Shown here piece by piece: positions 27,918 to 37,082 of a DNA stretch of 64,000 nt (positions are counted from its first letter, which is position 1; every line of letters begins with the position of its first letter). The notes beneath the pieces are model-generated. The model saw only the letters and a program-made list of their open reading frames with translations. It had not been told where the DNA came from and made no database searches. Location of the stretch: assembly GCF_001639105.2 (NCBI RefSeq), contig NZ_CP015285.1:1604501-1668500 (forward strand). The letters run 5' to 3'. The position numbers and the translations under genes were made by a program. The DNA comes from Azospirillum humicireducens (GTDB taxonomy: Bacteria; Pseudomonadota; Alphaproteobacteria; Azospirillales; Azospirillaceae).

Positions 27918-28409
27918 TGCCTGCCCCGCCCCTTGTCCACAGTTCCGCGGCCGATGATACATAAGCATGCGACCGATTCCATTGGGGGAAATCCGACCTT
28001 CGGTCCTGAGTGCCAAAGTCTTCACGCTGCCGATTCACTGACGCCTGATGGTATTCAATGTGCGGCTCCAGCGTTCCGGGCACGCCAAGATTGAAGCGCG
28101 CCATAAGGAAGTGCGATCGATGGTGGATCGTTCATCTCCCGCCGCATGAAGATTATGATCCGGGCGGAAGCAACATAGATTGTCTGCCGGGATATCCTCA
28201 AAAAGTCGAGGCATGCCGCCTCCGCGAGTCCTCGGGTGCGATGGCGCACGCCCCACGCCGTCGGCAAGGCGGCCATGCGGTGCCCGGCGCCGCCATGGGA
28301 TTGCACAAGCATCGCCACCCACCATCCATGGGCATGGACCGCCGGCAGCAATACCCTCATACGTTTGAATGTTGATGCCGAACGTCATTCGGTTGTATGA
28401 CTCTCGGAC
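27918..28409. other. 492-bp gap between the chemoreceptor and dprA, no gene seen
   Basis: Two overlapping open frames of about 100 codons, one on each strand, occupy 28055-28375. Neither has a ribosome-binding site, recognisable domain or convincing composition. The divergent promoters must lie here. An imperfect inverted repeat sits next to dprA. Confidence 0.55.
28357..28400. repeat. Imperfect inverted repeat before dprA
   Basis: TCATAC-N4-GAATG (28357-28371) faces CATTC-N4-GTATGA (28386-28400), with an inner CCGAA/TTCGG hairpin. It ends nine bases before the dprA ATG and may be an operator or a leader hairpin. Confidence 0.45.
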
Positions 28410-29546
28410 ATGACACAACCGCGCCGCCCCTTGTCCGATGCCGAACGGCTCGACTGGATCCGCCTCATTCGCACCGAGAATGTGGGGCCGATCACCTTCC
28501 ACCGCCTGCTGGAGCAGTTTGGCAGCGCCCGTGCGGCGCTGGACGCCCTGCCGGACCTGGCGCGGCGCGGCGGGCGGACCAAACCGCTGCGCGTCGCCCC
28601 CAAGGCCGAGGCGGAGCGGGAGATGCAGGCGAACCGCCGCTTCGGCGCCCGCCTGATCTGCGCCTGCGAGCCCGACTACCCGGAACCGCTGGCCGCGGTC
28701 GACGATGCGCCGCCGGTGATCTCGGTGGCGGGACACGCCCATCTGCTGAAACGGCGCGCGGTCGCCATCGTCGGGGCGCGCAACGCCTCGCTGAACGCCA
28801 AGAAGTTCGCCGAGTCGCTGGCGCGGGAGCTGGGCACGGCCGGACTGCTGGTCGTTTCCGGCCTGGCCCGCGGCATCGACACCGCCGCCCATGCCGGTTC
28901 ACTCGCCGGCGGCACCGCCGCCGTGCTGGCGGGCGGCGTCGACGTCGTCTATCCGCCGGAGAATGAGGGACTCTACCGCGACATCGTGGCGCAGGGCGTG
29001 GTGGTGGCGGAAAGCGCCATCGGCACCCAGCCGCAGGCCCGCCATTTCCCCCGCCGCAACCGCCTGATCTCCGGCCTGTCGCTGGGCGTTCTGGTGGTGG
29101 AGGCGGCGCTGCGCTCCGGATCGCTCATCACCGCGCGGATGGCGCTGGAACAGGGGCGGGAGGTGATGGCGGTTCCGGGATCTCCGCTCGATCCGCGCTG
29201 CCACGGCACCAACAACCTGCTGCGCCAGGGGGCGGCGCTGGTGGAGCGGGCCGACGACGTCCTGCGCGCCATCGAAAACCTGCGTCCGCCGACACTGGCG
29301 GAACGGCCGCGCGACCTGTTCAGCGCCGCCGGGCTGGTCCCCGGCCCGGCCGCGCAAGCAGACGAATCCGACCTTGCAAAGGCCCGTGCCCTGGTGCTGG
29401 AAAACCTGGGCCCCTCCCCCGTCACCATTGACGAACTCGTCCGCGGGTGCCAATTGTCCGCTCCGGTGGTGCTGACCGTGGTTCTGGAACTTGAGCTTGC
29501 CGGCCGAGTCCAGCGTCTTCCCGGTCATCAGGTCTCTCTCGCCTGA
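28410..29546 (+). CDS. dprA: DNA-processing protein DprA
   Basis: 378 aa. The N-terminal SAM-like helical part is followed by the Rossmann DprA core (about 65-285): AVAIVGARNAS, VVSGLARGIDTAAHAG, DVVYPPENEGLY, FPRRNRLISGLS and EVMAVPGSPLDPRC. The C-terminal winged-helix domain (about 310-378) ends LPGHQVSLA. DprA loads RecA on incoming single-stranded DNA during natural transformation and is widespread even in non-competent bacteria. topA follows after 46 bp, the usual alphaproteobacterial dprA-topA order. Confidence 0.95.
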   Translation: MTQPRRPLSDAERLDWIRLIRTENVGPITFHRLLEQFGSARAALDALPDLARRGGRTKPLRVAPKAEAEREMQANRRFGARLICACEPDYPEPLAAVDDAPPVISVAGHAHLLKRRAVAIVGARNASLNAKKFAESLARELGTAGLLVVSGLARGIDTAAHAGSLAGGTAAVLAGGVDVVYPPENEGLYRDIVAQGVVVAESAIGTQPQARHFPRRNRLISGLSLGVLVVEAALRSGSLITARMALEQGREVMAVPGSPLDPRCHGTNNLLRQGAALVERADDVLRAIENLRPPTLAERPRDLFSAAGLVPGPAAQADESDLAKARALVLENLGPSPVTIDELVRGCQLSAPVVLTVVLELELAGRVQRLPGHQVSLA

Positions 29547-29592
29547 TCGGCGCCGCCGTGGTTTGAGTGGGCATACGCGAAGGGCTGGTTTC

Positions 29593-32379
29593 TTGCCGGG
29601 CAGCAACGTCGTCATCGTCGAATCGCCGGCCAAGGCGAAGACCATCAACAAGTATCTGGGCGACGACTACACCGTCATCGCCAGCTTCGGCCATGTCCGC
29701 GACCTTCCGGCGCGCGACGGGTCGGTGCGCCCGGATGAAGACTTCGCGATGGAATGGGAGCTGGGCGACCGCTCCAAGCGCCACATCGACGAGATCGCCA
29801 AGGCGGTGAAGTCGGCCGACCGCGTCTATCTCGCAACCGACCCGGATCGCGAGGGAGAGGCCATTGCCTGGCACCTGTCGGAGCTGCTGCGCGAAAAGAA
29901 TCTGACCGACAACCGCGACGTCCAGCGCATCACCTTCAACGAGATCACCAAGAGCGCGGTGCAGGCCGCCATCGCCAACCCGCGCGACGTGTCGCGCGAA
30001 CTGGTCGACGCCTATCTGGCGCGCCGGGCGCTGGACTATCTGGTGGGATTCACCCTGTCGCCGGTGCTGTGGCGCAAGCTGCCGGGCTCCAAGTCGGCCG
30101 GCCGCGTGCAGTCGGTGGCGCTGCGCCTGATCTGCGAGCGCGAGTCGGAGATCGAGGTCTTCAAGCCGCAGGAATACTGGTCCATCGCCGTGGGCTTCAC
30201 CACGCCCGCCGGCGCCGCCTTCACCGCGTCGCTGACCCAGCTGGACGGCAGGAAGCTCGACAAGTTCGGCCTGCCCAACCGCGAGGCCGCCGAGGCCGCG
30301 GTGGCGAAGATCCGCCCGCAGGCCTTCGCCGTGTCGTCGGTGGAGCGCAGGCAGAGCCGCCGGAACCCGTCGCCGCCCTTCACCACCTCCACCCTGCAGC
30401 AGGAGGCCTCGCGCAAGCTGGGCTTCGGCGCCACCCGCACCATGCGCACGGCGCAGCGGCTGTATGAGGGCGTCGATATCGGCGGCGAGACGGTCGGCCT
30501 CATCACCTATATGCGAACCGACGGCGTCAGCCTGTCGCAGGAGGCCATCGACGGCGCCCGCAGCCTGATCGGCTCGCAGTATGGCGAGCGCTATGTCCCG
30601 GCCCAGCCGCGCGTCTACAAGACCGCCGCCAAGAACGCCCAGGAGGCGCACGAGGCCATCCGGCCGACCGACCTGCAGCGCCGCCCGGACACGGTCTCCG
30701 CCTATCTGGAAGGGGACGAACTGCGGCTTTACGAGCTGATCTGGAAGCGGACGCTGGCGAGCCAGATGGAAAGCGCCGTGCTGGATCAGGTGGCGGTGGA
30801 CATCGCCAGCCCGTCGAAGGATGTGGTCCTGCGCGCCACCGGTTCCATCGTGGTGTTCGACGGCTTCCTGAAGGTCTATCAGGAGGACCGCGACGACGCG
30901 GCCGAGGACGACCAGCAGGAACGCCGCCTGCCGGCCATGGACCAGGGCGATGCTCTGGCCCGCGGCGACATCGCTCCGGAGCAGCATTTCACGCAGCCGC
31001 CGCCGCGCTATTCCGAAGCCAGCCTCGTCAAGAAGCTGGAGGAGCTGGGGATCGGCCGCCCGTCCACCTATGCCTCGATCCTCCAGGTGCTGCAGGACCG
31101 CAACTATGTGCGGTTGGACAAGCGGCGTTTCATCCCGGAAGACCGCGGCCGGCTGGTGACGGCCTTCCTGGAGAATTTCTTCCACCGTTATGTGGAGTAC
31201 AACTTCACGGCGGAGCTGGAGAACCAGCTGGACGAGATCTCCGACGGCAAGATCGACTGGAAGACCGTCCTGCGCGACTTCTGGACCGCCTTCGACGTGG
31301 CGGTGAACGGCACCAAGGATCTGACGATCACCCAGGTGCTGACCACGCTCGACAACGAACTCGGCGCCCATTTCTTCCCCGCCGCCACCGAAGATGGCCA
31401 CGACCCGCGCGTCTGCCCGGTCTGCCGCGAGGGCCGGCTGGGGCTGAAACTGGGCAAGATGGGCGCCTTCATCGGCTGCTCGCGCTATCCGGAATGCCGT
31501 TACACCCGGCCGCTGGCCGTCGCCAACGATGAGAATGGCGAGGCGCAGGAAGGCCCGCGCGAGCTGGGCAACGATCCGGAAACCGGCCTGCCGGTGACGG
31601 TGCGCCGCGGCCCGTTCGGCGCCTACATCCAGCTCGGCCCGGCGCCTGCCGCTGCCGCGCCGCCGGAGGAACCGGCGGCAGAGGAGCAGCCCGCGGACGG
31701 CAAGAAACCGAAGGCAAAGAAAAAGAAGAAGGACGAGGCGCCGAAGCCCAAGCGGGTGTCGCTGCCCAAGGGCATGGCCGCTGCCGACGTCGATCTCGAC
31801 ACCGCGCTGCGGTTGCTGGCCCTGCCGCGCGCCATCGGCAACCATCCGGAAACGGGTGAGGAGATCAGCGCCGGCATCGGCCGCTTCGGTCCCTACCTGA
31901 AGCATGGCAGCGTCTACAAGTCGCTGACGCCCGATGACGACGTGCTGACCATCGGCATCAACCGCGCCGTCGACCTGCTGGCCGGTGCGGCCAAGAAGGC
32001 CTCGGCCCCGGCCAAGACTCTGGGCGACCACCCCAAGACCGGCAAGCCGATCACCATGGGTTCGGGCCGCTTCGGTCCCTATGTGAAGCACGCCAGCGTC
32101 TATGCCTCGATCCCGAAGGGAACCGAGCCGGACAGCGTCACGCTGGAACAGGCGCTGGAGCTGATCGACGCCAAGGTCGCCAAGGACGCCGCCAAGAAGG
32201 GCAAGGCCCCGAAGGACGCCGAGCCGGCCAAGGCCGAGGGCGCGGAGGCGGAGAAGCCCGCCAAGGCCAAGGCTGCGGCCAAGAAGCCGGCCGCCAAGAA
32301 GGCGACCAAGGCCAAGGCGGCCAAGGACGCTCCGGCGGAAGCCGCCGCGCCGAAGAAGAAGACCGCCAAGGCATCGTAA
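29593..32379 (+). CDS. topA: DNA topoisomerase I
   Basis: 928 aa from TTG 29593, chosen because TopA similarity begins there (PGSNVVIVESPAKAKTINKY). A longer frame reaches back into dprA. The TOPRIM domain covers 5-115, with DPDREGEAIAWHL. The catalytic tyrosine is Tyr306 in LITYMRTDG. A four-Cys zinc finger (CPVCREG...CSRYPEC) follows, then three topo C-terminal repeats (GRFGPYLKHG, GRFGPYVKHA and a related GPFGAYIQLG). A Lys/Ala-rich tail of about 75 residues ends the protein. It relaxes negative supercoils. Terminator follows directly. Confidence 0.96.
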   Translation: MPGSNVVIVESPAKAKTINKYLGDDYTVIASFGHVRDLPARDGSVRPDEDFAMEWELGDRSKRHIDEIAKAVKSADRVYLATDPDREGEAIAWHLSELLREKNLTDNRDVQRITFNEITKSAVQAAIANPRDVSRELVDAYLARRALDYLVGFTLSPVLWRKLPGSKSAGRVQSVALRLICERESEIEVFKPQEYWSIAVGFTTPAGAAFTASLTQLDGRKLDKFGLPNREAAEAAVAKIRPQAFAVSSVERRQSRRNPSPPFTTSTLQQEASRKLGFGATRTMRTAQRLYEGVDIGGETVGLITYMRTDGVSLSQEAIDGARSLIGSQYGERYVPAQPRVYKTAAKNAQEAHEAIRPTDLQRRPDTVSAYLEGDELRLYELIWKRTLASQMESAVLDQVAVDIASPSKDVVLRATGSIVVFDGFLKVYQEDRDDAAEDDQQERRLPAMDQGDALARGDIAPEQHFTQPPPRYSEASLVKKLEELGIGRPSTYASILQVLQDRNYVRLDKRRFIPEDRGRLVTAFLENFFHRYVEYNFTAELENQLDEISDGKIDWKTVLRDFWTAFDVAVNGTKDLTITQVLTTLDNELGAHFFPAATEDGHDPRVCPVCREGRLGLKLGKMGAFIGCSRYPECRYTRPLAVANDENGEAQEGPRELGNDPETGLPVTVRRGPFGAYIQLGPAPAAAAPPEEPAAEEQPADGKKPKAKKKKKDEAPKPKRVSLPKGMAAADVDLDTALRLLALPRAIGNHPETGEEISAGIGRFGPYLKHGSVYKSLTPDDDVLTIGINRAVDLLAGAAKKASAPAKTLGDHPKTGKPITMGSGRFGPYVKHASVYASIPKGTEPDSVTLEQALELIDAKVAKDAAKKGKAPKDAEPAKAEGAEAEKPAKAKAAAKKPAAKKATKAKAAKDAPAEAAAPKKKTAKAS

Positions 32380-32387
32380 CCGAAAAG

Positions 32388-32416
32388 CCCTCTCCCGCCA
32401 TGGGAGGGGGATTTTT
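32388..32416 (+). terminator. Rho-independent terminator of topA
   Basis: CCCTCTCCC pairs with GGGAGGGGG (one T-G wobble) around a 5-nt loop, followed by ATTTTT. It starts 8 bp after the topA stop. Confidence 0.88.
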
Positions 32417-32598
32417 CGGGGCGAATTTCCTACTGAAATAAAAGGGATATAATCGCTTCAGACAAAATTCTCTGTTGAAATTCCCGTCGCCCTGTCGTCT
32501 CATTGTCCCTGCCCTGCAGGTTCCCCGTGTCACCCGCTTTCCCGGCGCGTTAAGCTGCCGGCGGTGCGCAACCAAAGGAATACGGGAGGACAACGACC

Positions 32599-33417
32599 AT
32601 GAGCGCCGCGGTTTCGACACAAGAGCCCCACCCCCCGCAGGATAAAGCGCTGGTCCTGCGCGAGGATCGCGATGGGGTCGCCACGCTGACGCTGAACCGG
32701 CCGAAGGCGCGCAATGCCCTGTCGATGGGGCTGATGGCCGCGTTGCAGGACGCGCTGGATGCGATCCACGAGGACAGCAGCGTCCGCGCCGTGGTGCTGG
32801 CCGGGGCCGGCGGCGCCTTCTGCGCCGGCCATGACCTGAAGGAGATGCGCGCCGCCCCGTCGCGCGAGCTGTACGAGGCGCTGTTCACCCAGTGCTCGCG
32901 CCTGATGCTGACGATCAACCGCGTCCGCCAGCCGGTGATCGCCAAGGTGCGCGGGGTGGCGACCGCCGCCGGTTGCCAGCTGGTGGCGACCTGCGATCTC
33001 GCCTATTGCGAGGAGGATGCGCGCTTTGCCACGCCGGGGGTGAATATCGGGCTGTTCTGCTCGACGCCGATGGTGGCGCTGACCCGCGCGGTCGGGCGCA
33101 AGGCGGCGATGGAGATGCTGCTGCTGGGCGACCTGATCGACGCGGAGGAGGCGGAGCGCATCGGCCTCGTCAACCGCGCGGTGCCGGCCGAGCAGCTCGA
33201 CGAGGTGGTGGAGGGCGTCGCCGCCAAGATCGCGTCGAAGTCGCCGCTGACGCTCGCCACCGGCAAGGAGGCCTTCTACCGCCAGATCGAGCTGGATGCC
33301 GAGGGCGCCTATGCCTATGCGGCCAAGGTGATGACCGAGAACATGATGGCCGAGGATGCCGCCGAGGGCATCGACGCCTTCCTGGGCAAGCGCACCCCGG
33401 TCTGGTGCGGCCGATGA
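32599..33417 (+). CDS. Enoyl-CoA hydratase (crotonase family)
   Basis: 272 aa. Crotonase motifs: VVLAGAGGAFCAGHDLKEM and VRGVATAAGCQLVATCDLAY for the oxyanion hole, then ATPGVNIGLFCSTP. The CAGHDLKEM form resembles the ECHDC3-like subgroup, often annotated simply as enoyl-CoA hydratase. Its stop overlaps the CoA-binding gene start (ATGA), and metY comes next, so the three genes form one unit. The substrate is unassigned. A TATAAT at 32448-32453 is a possible but distant -10 element. Confidence 0.88.
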   Translation: MSAAVSTQEPHPPQDKALVLREDRDGVATLTLNRPKARNALSMGLMAALQDALDAIHEDSSVRAVVLAGAGGAFCAGHDLKEMRAAPSRELYEALFTQCSRLMLTINRVRQPVIAKVRGVATAAGCQLVATCDLAYCEEDARFATPGVNIGLFCSTPMVALTRAVGRKAAMEMLLLGDLIDAEEAERIGLVNRAVPAEQLDEVVEGVAAKIASKSPLTLATGKEAFYRQIELDAEGAYAYAAKVMTENMMAEDAAEGIDAFLGKRTPVWCGR

Positions 33418-33935
33418 GCGCGCAAGGGATCACGGAGCCGGCCGACTATACCGATGCCTTCCTGCGCGGCGTGCTGGACGGCACGAAGAGCATCGCCGTG
33501 GTGGGGGCCAGCGCCGACCCGGTGAAGGCCAGCTTCTTCGTGATGAAGTATCTGCGCGACAAGGGCTATACGGTCATCCCGGTCAACCCGAAGATGGCGG
33601 GCCAGACCATCCTTGGCCTGCCGGTCTATGCCAGCCTCAAGGATCTGCCGGAGCCGCCGGACATGGTCGACGTCTTCCGCAACTCCGCCGCCGCCGGCGG
33701 GGTGACGGACGAGGCCATCGCCGCCGGGGCCAAGGTGGTGTGGATGCAGCTGGGCGTCCGCAACGACGAGGCGGCGGCGCGGGCGCAGTCCGCTGGTCTG
33801 ACCGTTGTGATGGACCGCTGTCCGAAGATGGAAATCCAGCGCCTCTATGGCGAGATCGGCCGGATCGGCGTCAATTCCAACCTGCTGGTGACGCGCCGCT
33901 TGGCGCCGACGAAATCGTTCAAAAAACTGATCTGA
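33414..33935 (+). CDS. CoA-binding domain protein
   Basis: 173 aa. The Rossmann CoA-binding domain reads KSIAVVGASADPVKASFFVMKY, GYTVIPVNPKMAGQTILG and VVWMQLGVRNDEAAARA. VVMDRCPKMEIQRLYGE ends the domain. It is a stand-alone relative of the succinyl-CoA synthetase alpha N-terminal domain and of YccU. Ligand and role are unproven. The gene overlaps the crotonase by four bases and is 21 bp before metY, a pairing that recurs in proteobacteria. Confidence 0.88.
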   Translation: MSAQGITEPADYTDAFLRGVLDGTKSIAVVGASADPVKASFFVMKYLRDKGYTVIPVNPKMAGQTILGLPVYASLKDLPEPPDMVDVFRNSAAAGGVTDEAIAAGAKVVWMQLGVRNDEAAARAQSAGLTVVMDRCPKMEIQRLYGEIGRIGVNSNLLVTRRLAPTKSFKKLI

Positions 33936-33956
33936 TAAATTGGGGGAATCACACAG

Positions 33957-35252
33957 ATGACTGAACAGAAGAGCTTTGGCTTCGAAACCCGCGCCATCCA
34001 TGCCGGCGCCGCTCCCGATCCGGCGACCGGCGCGCGGCAGACGCCGATCTACCAGACCACCAGCTTCGTCTTCGAAGACGTCGACGACGCCGCCTCGCTG
34101 TTCAACCTGCAGAAGGTCGGCTTCATCTATTCCCGCCTGACCAACCCGACGGTGGCGGTGCTGGAGGAGCGGCTGGCGAACCTGGAGGGCGGCGCCGGCG
34201 CCACCGCCACCTCGTCGGGCCATGCCGCCCAGCTGCTCGCCCTGTTCCCGTTGATGGCGCCGGGCGACCACATCGTCGCCTCGAAGAAGCTCTATGGCGG
34301 CTCGCTGAACCAGCTCGGCATCAGCTTCCCGCGCGCCTTCGGCTGGCAGCCGAGCTTCGTCGACACCGATACGGTCGACAACGTCAAGGCGGCGCTGACC
34401 GAGAAGACCAAGGCGATCTTCGTCGAGAGCCTCGCCAACCCCGGCGGCGTGGTGACGGACATCGAGGCCATCGCCCGGATTGCCGACGACGCCGGCATCC
34501 CGCTGATCGTCGACAACACGCTGGCCACCCCCTACCTGATCAACCCGATCCAGTGGGGCGCCACGCTGGTGGTGCATTCGACCACCAAGTTCCTGTCCGG
34601 CAACGGCACCTCGGTCGGCGGCGTGGTGGTGGACAGCGGCAAGTTCGACTGGAGCAAGTCCGGCAAGTTCCCGGCGCTGAGCGAGCCCGATCCCGGCTAT
34701 CACGGCCTGCGCTTCCACGAGACCTTCGGCCATCTCGCCTTCACCATCCACGGCCATGCCGTGGGCCTGCGCGACCTGGGGCCGAGCCAGGCGCCGATGA
34801 ACGCCTTCCTGACGCTGAACGGCATCGAGACGCTGCCGCTGCGCATGCAGCGCCACGCCGACAGCGCGCTGACGGTGGCGCGGTTCCTGGAAAGCCATCC
34901 GGCGGTCAGCTGGGTCAGCTATGCCGGGCTTGAATCGTCGAAGTACAACGCGCTGGCGAAGAAGTACCTGCCGCGCGGTGCCGGTGCGGTGCTGACCTTC
35001 GGCGTCAAGGGCGGCTTCGAAGCCGGCGTGAAGGTGGTGGAGAGCGTGGAGCTGTTCAGCCACCTCGCCAACATCGGCGACGCCCGCTCGCTGATCATCC
35101 ACCCGTCCTCGACCACCCACCGCCAGCTGTCGGCGGAGGCCCAGGCCTCGGCCGGCGCCGGCCCCGAGGTGATCCGCCTGTCCATCGGGCTGGAGACGCC
35201 GGAGGACATCATCGCCGACCTGGATCAGGCGCTGAACAAGACGCTGGGGTAA
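33957..35252 (+). CDS. metY: O-acetylhomoserine sulfhydrylase-type PLP enzyme
   Basis: 431 aa, the length typical of O-acetylhomoserine aminocarboxypropyltransferase. Cys/Met-metabolism PLP fold: TRAIHAGAAPDPATGARQTP, YSRLTNPTVAVLEERLANLEG, VDNTLATPYLINPIQWGA, and the PLP lysine in HSTTKFLSGNG. It would make homocysteine from O-acetylhomoserine and sulfide. The GGHG-like MetY insert around DPGYHGLRFHETFG is present. Its 21-bp leader leaves no room for a SAM riboswitch, so control is probably at the promoter before the crotonase. Confidence 0.93.
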   Translation: MTEQKSFGFETRAIHAGAAPDPATGARQTPIYQTTSFVFEDVDDAASLFNLQKVGFIYSRLTNPTVAVLEERLANLEGGAGATATSSGHAAQLLALFPLMAPGDHIVASKKLYGGSLNQLGISFPRAFGWQPSFVDTDTVDNVKAALTEKTKAIFVESLANPGGVVTDIEAIARIADDAGIPLIVDNTLATPYLINPIQWGATLVVHSTTKFLSGNGTSVGGVVVDSGKFDWSKSGKFPALSEPDPGYHGLRFHETFGHLAFTIHGHAVGLRDLGPSQAPMNAFLTLNGIETLPLRMQRHADSALTVARFLESHPAVSWVSYAGLESSKYNALAKKYLPRGAGAVLTFGVKGGFEAGVKVVESVELFSHLANIGDARSLIIHPSSTTHRQLSAEAQASAGAGPEVIRLSIGLETPEDIIADLDQALNKTLG

Positions 35253-35263
35253 GTTATCCGAAC

Positions 35264-35289
35264 CGGCGGCGGGTCACTCCGCCGCCGGC
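35264..35289. terminator. Bidirectional terminator between metY and the MFS gene
   Basis: CCGGCGGCGG/CCGCCGCCGG, a perfect 10-bp stem with a 6-nt loop, overlaps the end of the convergent MFS gene. No T-run. Confidence 0.55.
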
Positions 35290-36515
35290 AGCGGCGCCGC
35301 GACGGGTTCGGCCTTGCGGCGGTCGTCGGGCAGCAGCAGGGCGGCGGCGAAGGCCAGGGCGGCCAGCGCCGACAGCGTCAGGTAGAGCATGGTGAATTCG
35401 CTGGTGCGCTCATAGACCCAGGCGACCAGTTGCACCGCCAGCGGGCCCGCGCCGAAGGACAGGATGTATTTGGCGCCGAAGGCCAGCCCGCGATGCTTGT
35501 CCGGGGTGTAGCGGGCCAGCAGCATGTTCTCCGCCGGGATCTGCGTCTGCGAGGCGATGACGACCAGCGCCGCCGCCGCCACCAGCGGCAGGTCGGCCAG
35601 CACCGCGACCGCGGCCATCAGCGGAATCTGAGCCAGCAGACAGAGCGTGTAGACCCTTTTGAGCGAATGGCGGTCGGCCAGCACGCCGCCGATCATCTGC
35701 GGCAGGGCCGAGATCAGGTAGACCGCCGTCACCAGCCCGCCGACCCCCAGCGTGCCGCTGCCGAGCCAGCCGCCCAGCCGCGCCTCGAACAGCTTGGGCA
35801 GCACCACCTGCATGGCGTTGAAGATCAGTCCGGCGCAGACCATGGTCAGCGACAGCACGAAGAAGGCGCGCACCACATCGCCGCGCGACGGCTTGGGCTG
35901 CGGCTTCAGGTCGGCATGGCGGTCCTGGACGATGCCGGTCATCAGCAGCAGGGCCAGAACGGCACCCATCGCGATGCAGAGGACGCCGGGGATGATGAAG
36001 GCCATGCGCCAGTTCAGCCAGTCCGTCAGGCTGCCGGCGACCACCGCGGCGGTGGCAACGCCGAAGGTGCCGAACAGGCCGAGCCAGCCCATCGCCTTGC
36101 CGCGATTCTCCGCATTCGCCATCATCCAGGCCATGCCGACGGGGTGGTAGATCGATGCCCCCAGCCCGAGCAGGGCCAGCGACCACATCAGCATCTCCGG
36201 CCCGTTCGACAGCCCGGCCAGCACCGCCCCGCCGCCGGTCATCAGGTAGAAGACCGCCATCATGCCAGCCGAACTCCAGCGGTCGCCCAGCCAGCCGGCC
36301 AGCGGCGCCCCCAGCCCGATCATGAAGGCGCCCAGCGTCCACAGCCGGATCAGCTCGTCATAGGAGAGCTTCCACTCGGTCTCCAGCGCCAGCACGATGG
36401 TGAGGAACAGCGCAGATACGATGTGCATCAGCGTGTGCCCGACCCAGGCGAAACCGACCGACAGACGGGCCGAGGTCGGCGACGGCAAGGCGGCGCTGGC
36501 GGATGGATGACTCAT
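35274..36515 (-). CDS. Major facilitator superfamily transporter
   Basis: 413 aa with about 12 hydrophobic helices. MFS loop motif between helices 2 and 3: APLAGWLGDRWSSAGM. A cytoplasmic linker (DRHADLKPQPKPSRGD) splits the two halves, and LADRHSLKRVYT is the second-half loop. The second TM4 region is AENMLLARYTPDKHRGLAFG. The substrate cannot be predicted. The N-terminus is short and polar (MSHPSASAAL). No regulator is adjacent. Confidence 0.88.
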   Translation of the reverse strand: MSHPSASAALPSPTSARLSVGFAWVGHTLMHIVSALFLTIVLALETEWKLSYDELIRLWTLGAFMIGLGAPLAGWLGDRWSSAGMMAVFYLMTGGGAVLAGLSNGPEMLMWSLALLGLGASIYHPVGMAWMMANAENRGKAMGWLGLFGTFGVATAAVVAGSLTDWLNWRMAFIIPGVLCIAMGAVLALLLMTGIVQDRHADLKPQPKPSRGDVVRAFFVLSLTMVCAGLIFNAMQVVLPKLFEARLGGWLGSGTLGVGGLVTAVYLISALPQMIGGVLADRHSLKRVYTLCLLAQIPLMAAVAVLADLPLVAAAALVVIASQTQIPAENMLLARYTPDKHRGLAFGAKYILSFGAGPLAVQLVAWVYERTSEFTMLYLTLSALAALAFAAALLLPDDRRKAEPVAAPLPAAE

Positions 36516-36662
36516 CGAACGTCTCCGGCCCCGGATTTGTCGTCGCGGGGGAATGTTTCACGGGCAAGCGATGGGAAAGGCTGGCACGGGATGGTTGAAC
36601 CGTCCAATGCACCTGTCTCATGGCGGGCATGCCCGGAAAGCTCCGGCGCAGTCGGCAACCGG

Positions 36663-37082
36663 TCAGTCGTTAACGTTCCCGCGCATCTTCTTCACCTCCG
36701 ACCGCTTGGCCTTCCCTTCCAGCCGCCGCTCCTTGGAGCCCTTGGTCGGTTTGGTCGGACGGCGGGGCGGCGGCGGCGGGGCGGCGGCGTCGCGGATCAG
36801 GTCGATCAGGCGCTCGCGGGCGTCCTCCCGGTTGCGGATTTGCGAGCGGTGGCGGTCGGCGACCAGGATCAGCACGCCGTCCTGGGTCAGGCGCGACCCG
36901 GCCAACCGCTCCAGCCGGTAGCGCACCGGATCGGGCAGGTTGGGCGAGCGGCGCACGTCGAAGCGCAGTTGGACCGCCGACTCCGTCTTGTTGACATGTT
37001 GTCCGCCGGGGCCGGAAGCGCGGACGAACTCCTCCTGCAACTCGCTTTCGTCCAGGCTGATGCGGGGGGTGACCCGGATCAT
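36663..37082 (-). CDS. arfB: Ribosome rescue peptidyl-tRNA hydrolase ArfB
   Basis: 139 aa. The GGQ motif sits at residues 26-28 within [20 protein letters not shown], and the C-terminal basic tail ([18 protein letters not shown]) would enter the mRNA channel of stalled ribosomes. It is too short to be a release factor 1 or 2. ArfB hydrolyses peptidyl-tRNA on non-stop ribosomes. Its start overlaps the rsmA stop (ATGA), so rsmA and arfB are coupled. Confidence 0.94.
   Translation of the reverse strand: MIRVTPRISLDESELQEEFVRASGPGGQHVNKTESAVQLRFDVRRSPNLPDPVRYRLERLAGSRLTQDGVLILVADRHRSQIRNREDARERLIDLIRDAAAPPPPPRRPTKPTKGSKERRLEGKAKRSEVKKMRGNVND

Noticed and set aside
28055..28375. Two overlapping 100-codon frames on opposite strands
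   Set aside because: No ribosome-binding site, no domain, and composition like non-coding DNA. Listed as a gap.
29422..32091. Minus-strand open frame (889 codons)
   Set aside because: Antisense to topA, which has clear domains.
32448..32453. TATAAT as promoter of the crotonase gene
   Set aside because: No good -35 element at the right spacing and about 150 bp from the start; too weak to list as a feature.
33936..33956. SAM riboswitch before metY
   Set aside because: Only 21 bp separate the genes, too short for a riboswitch.
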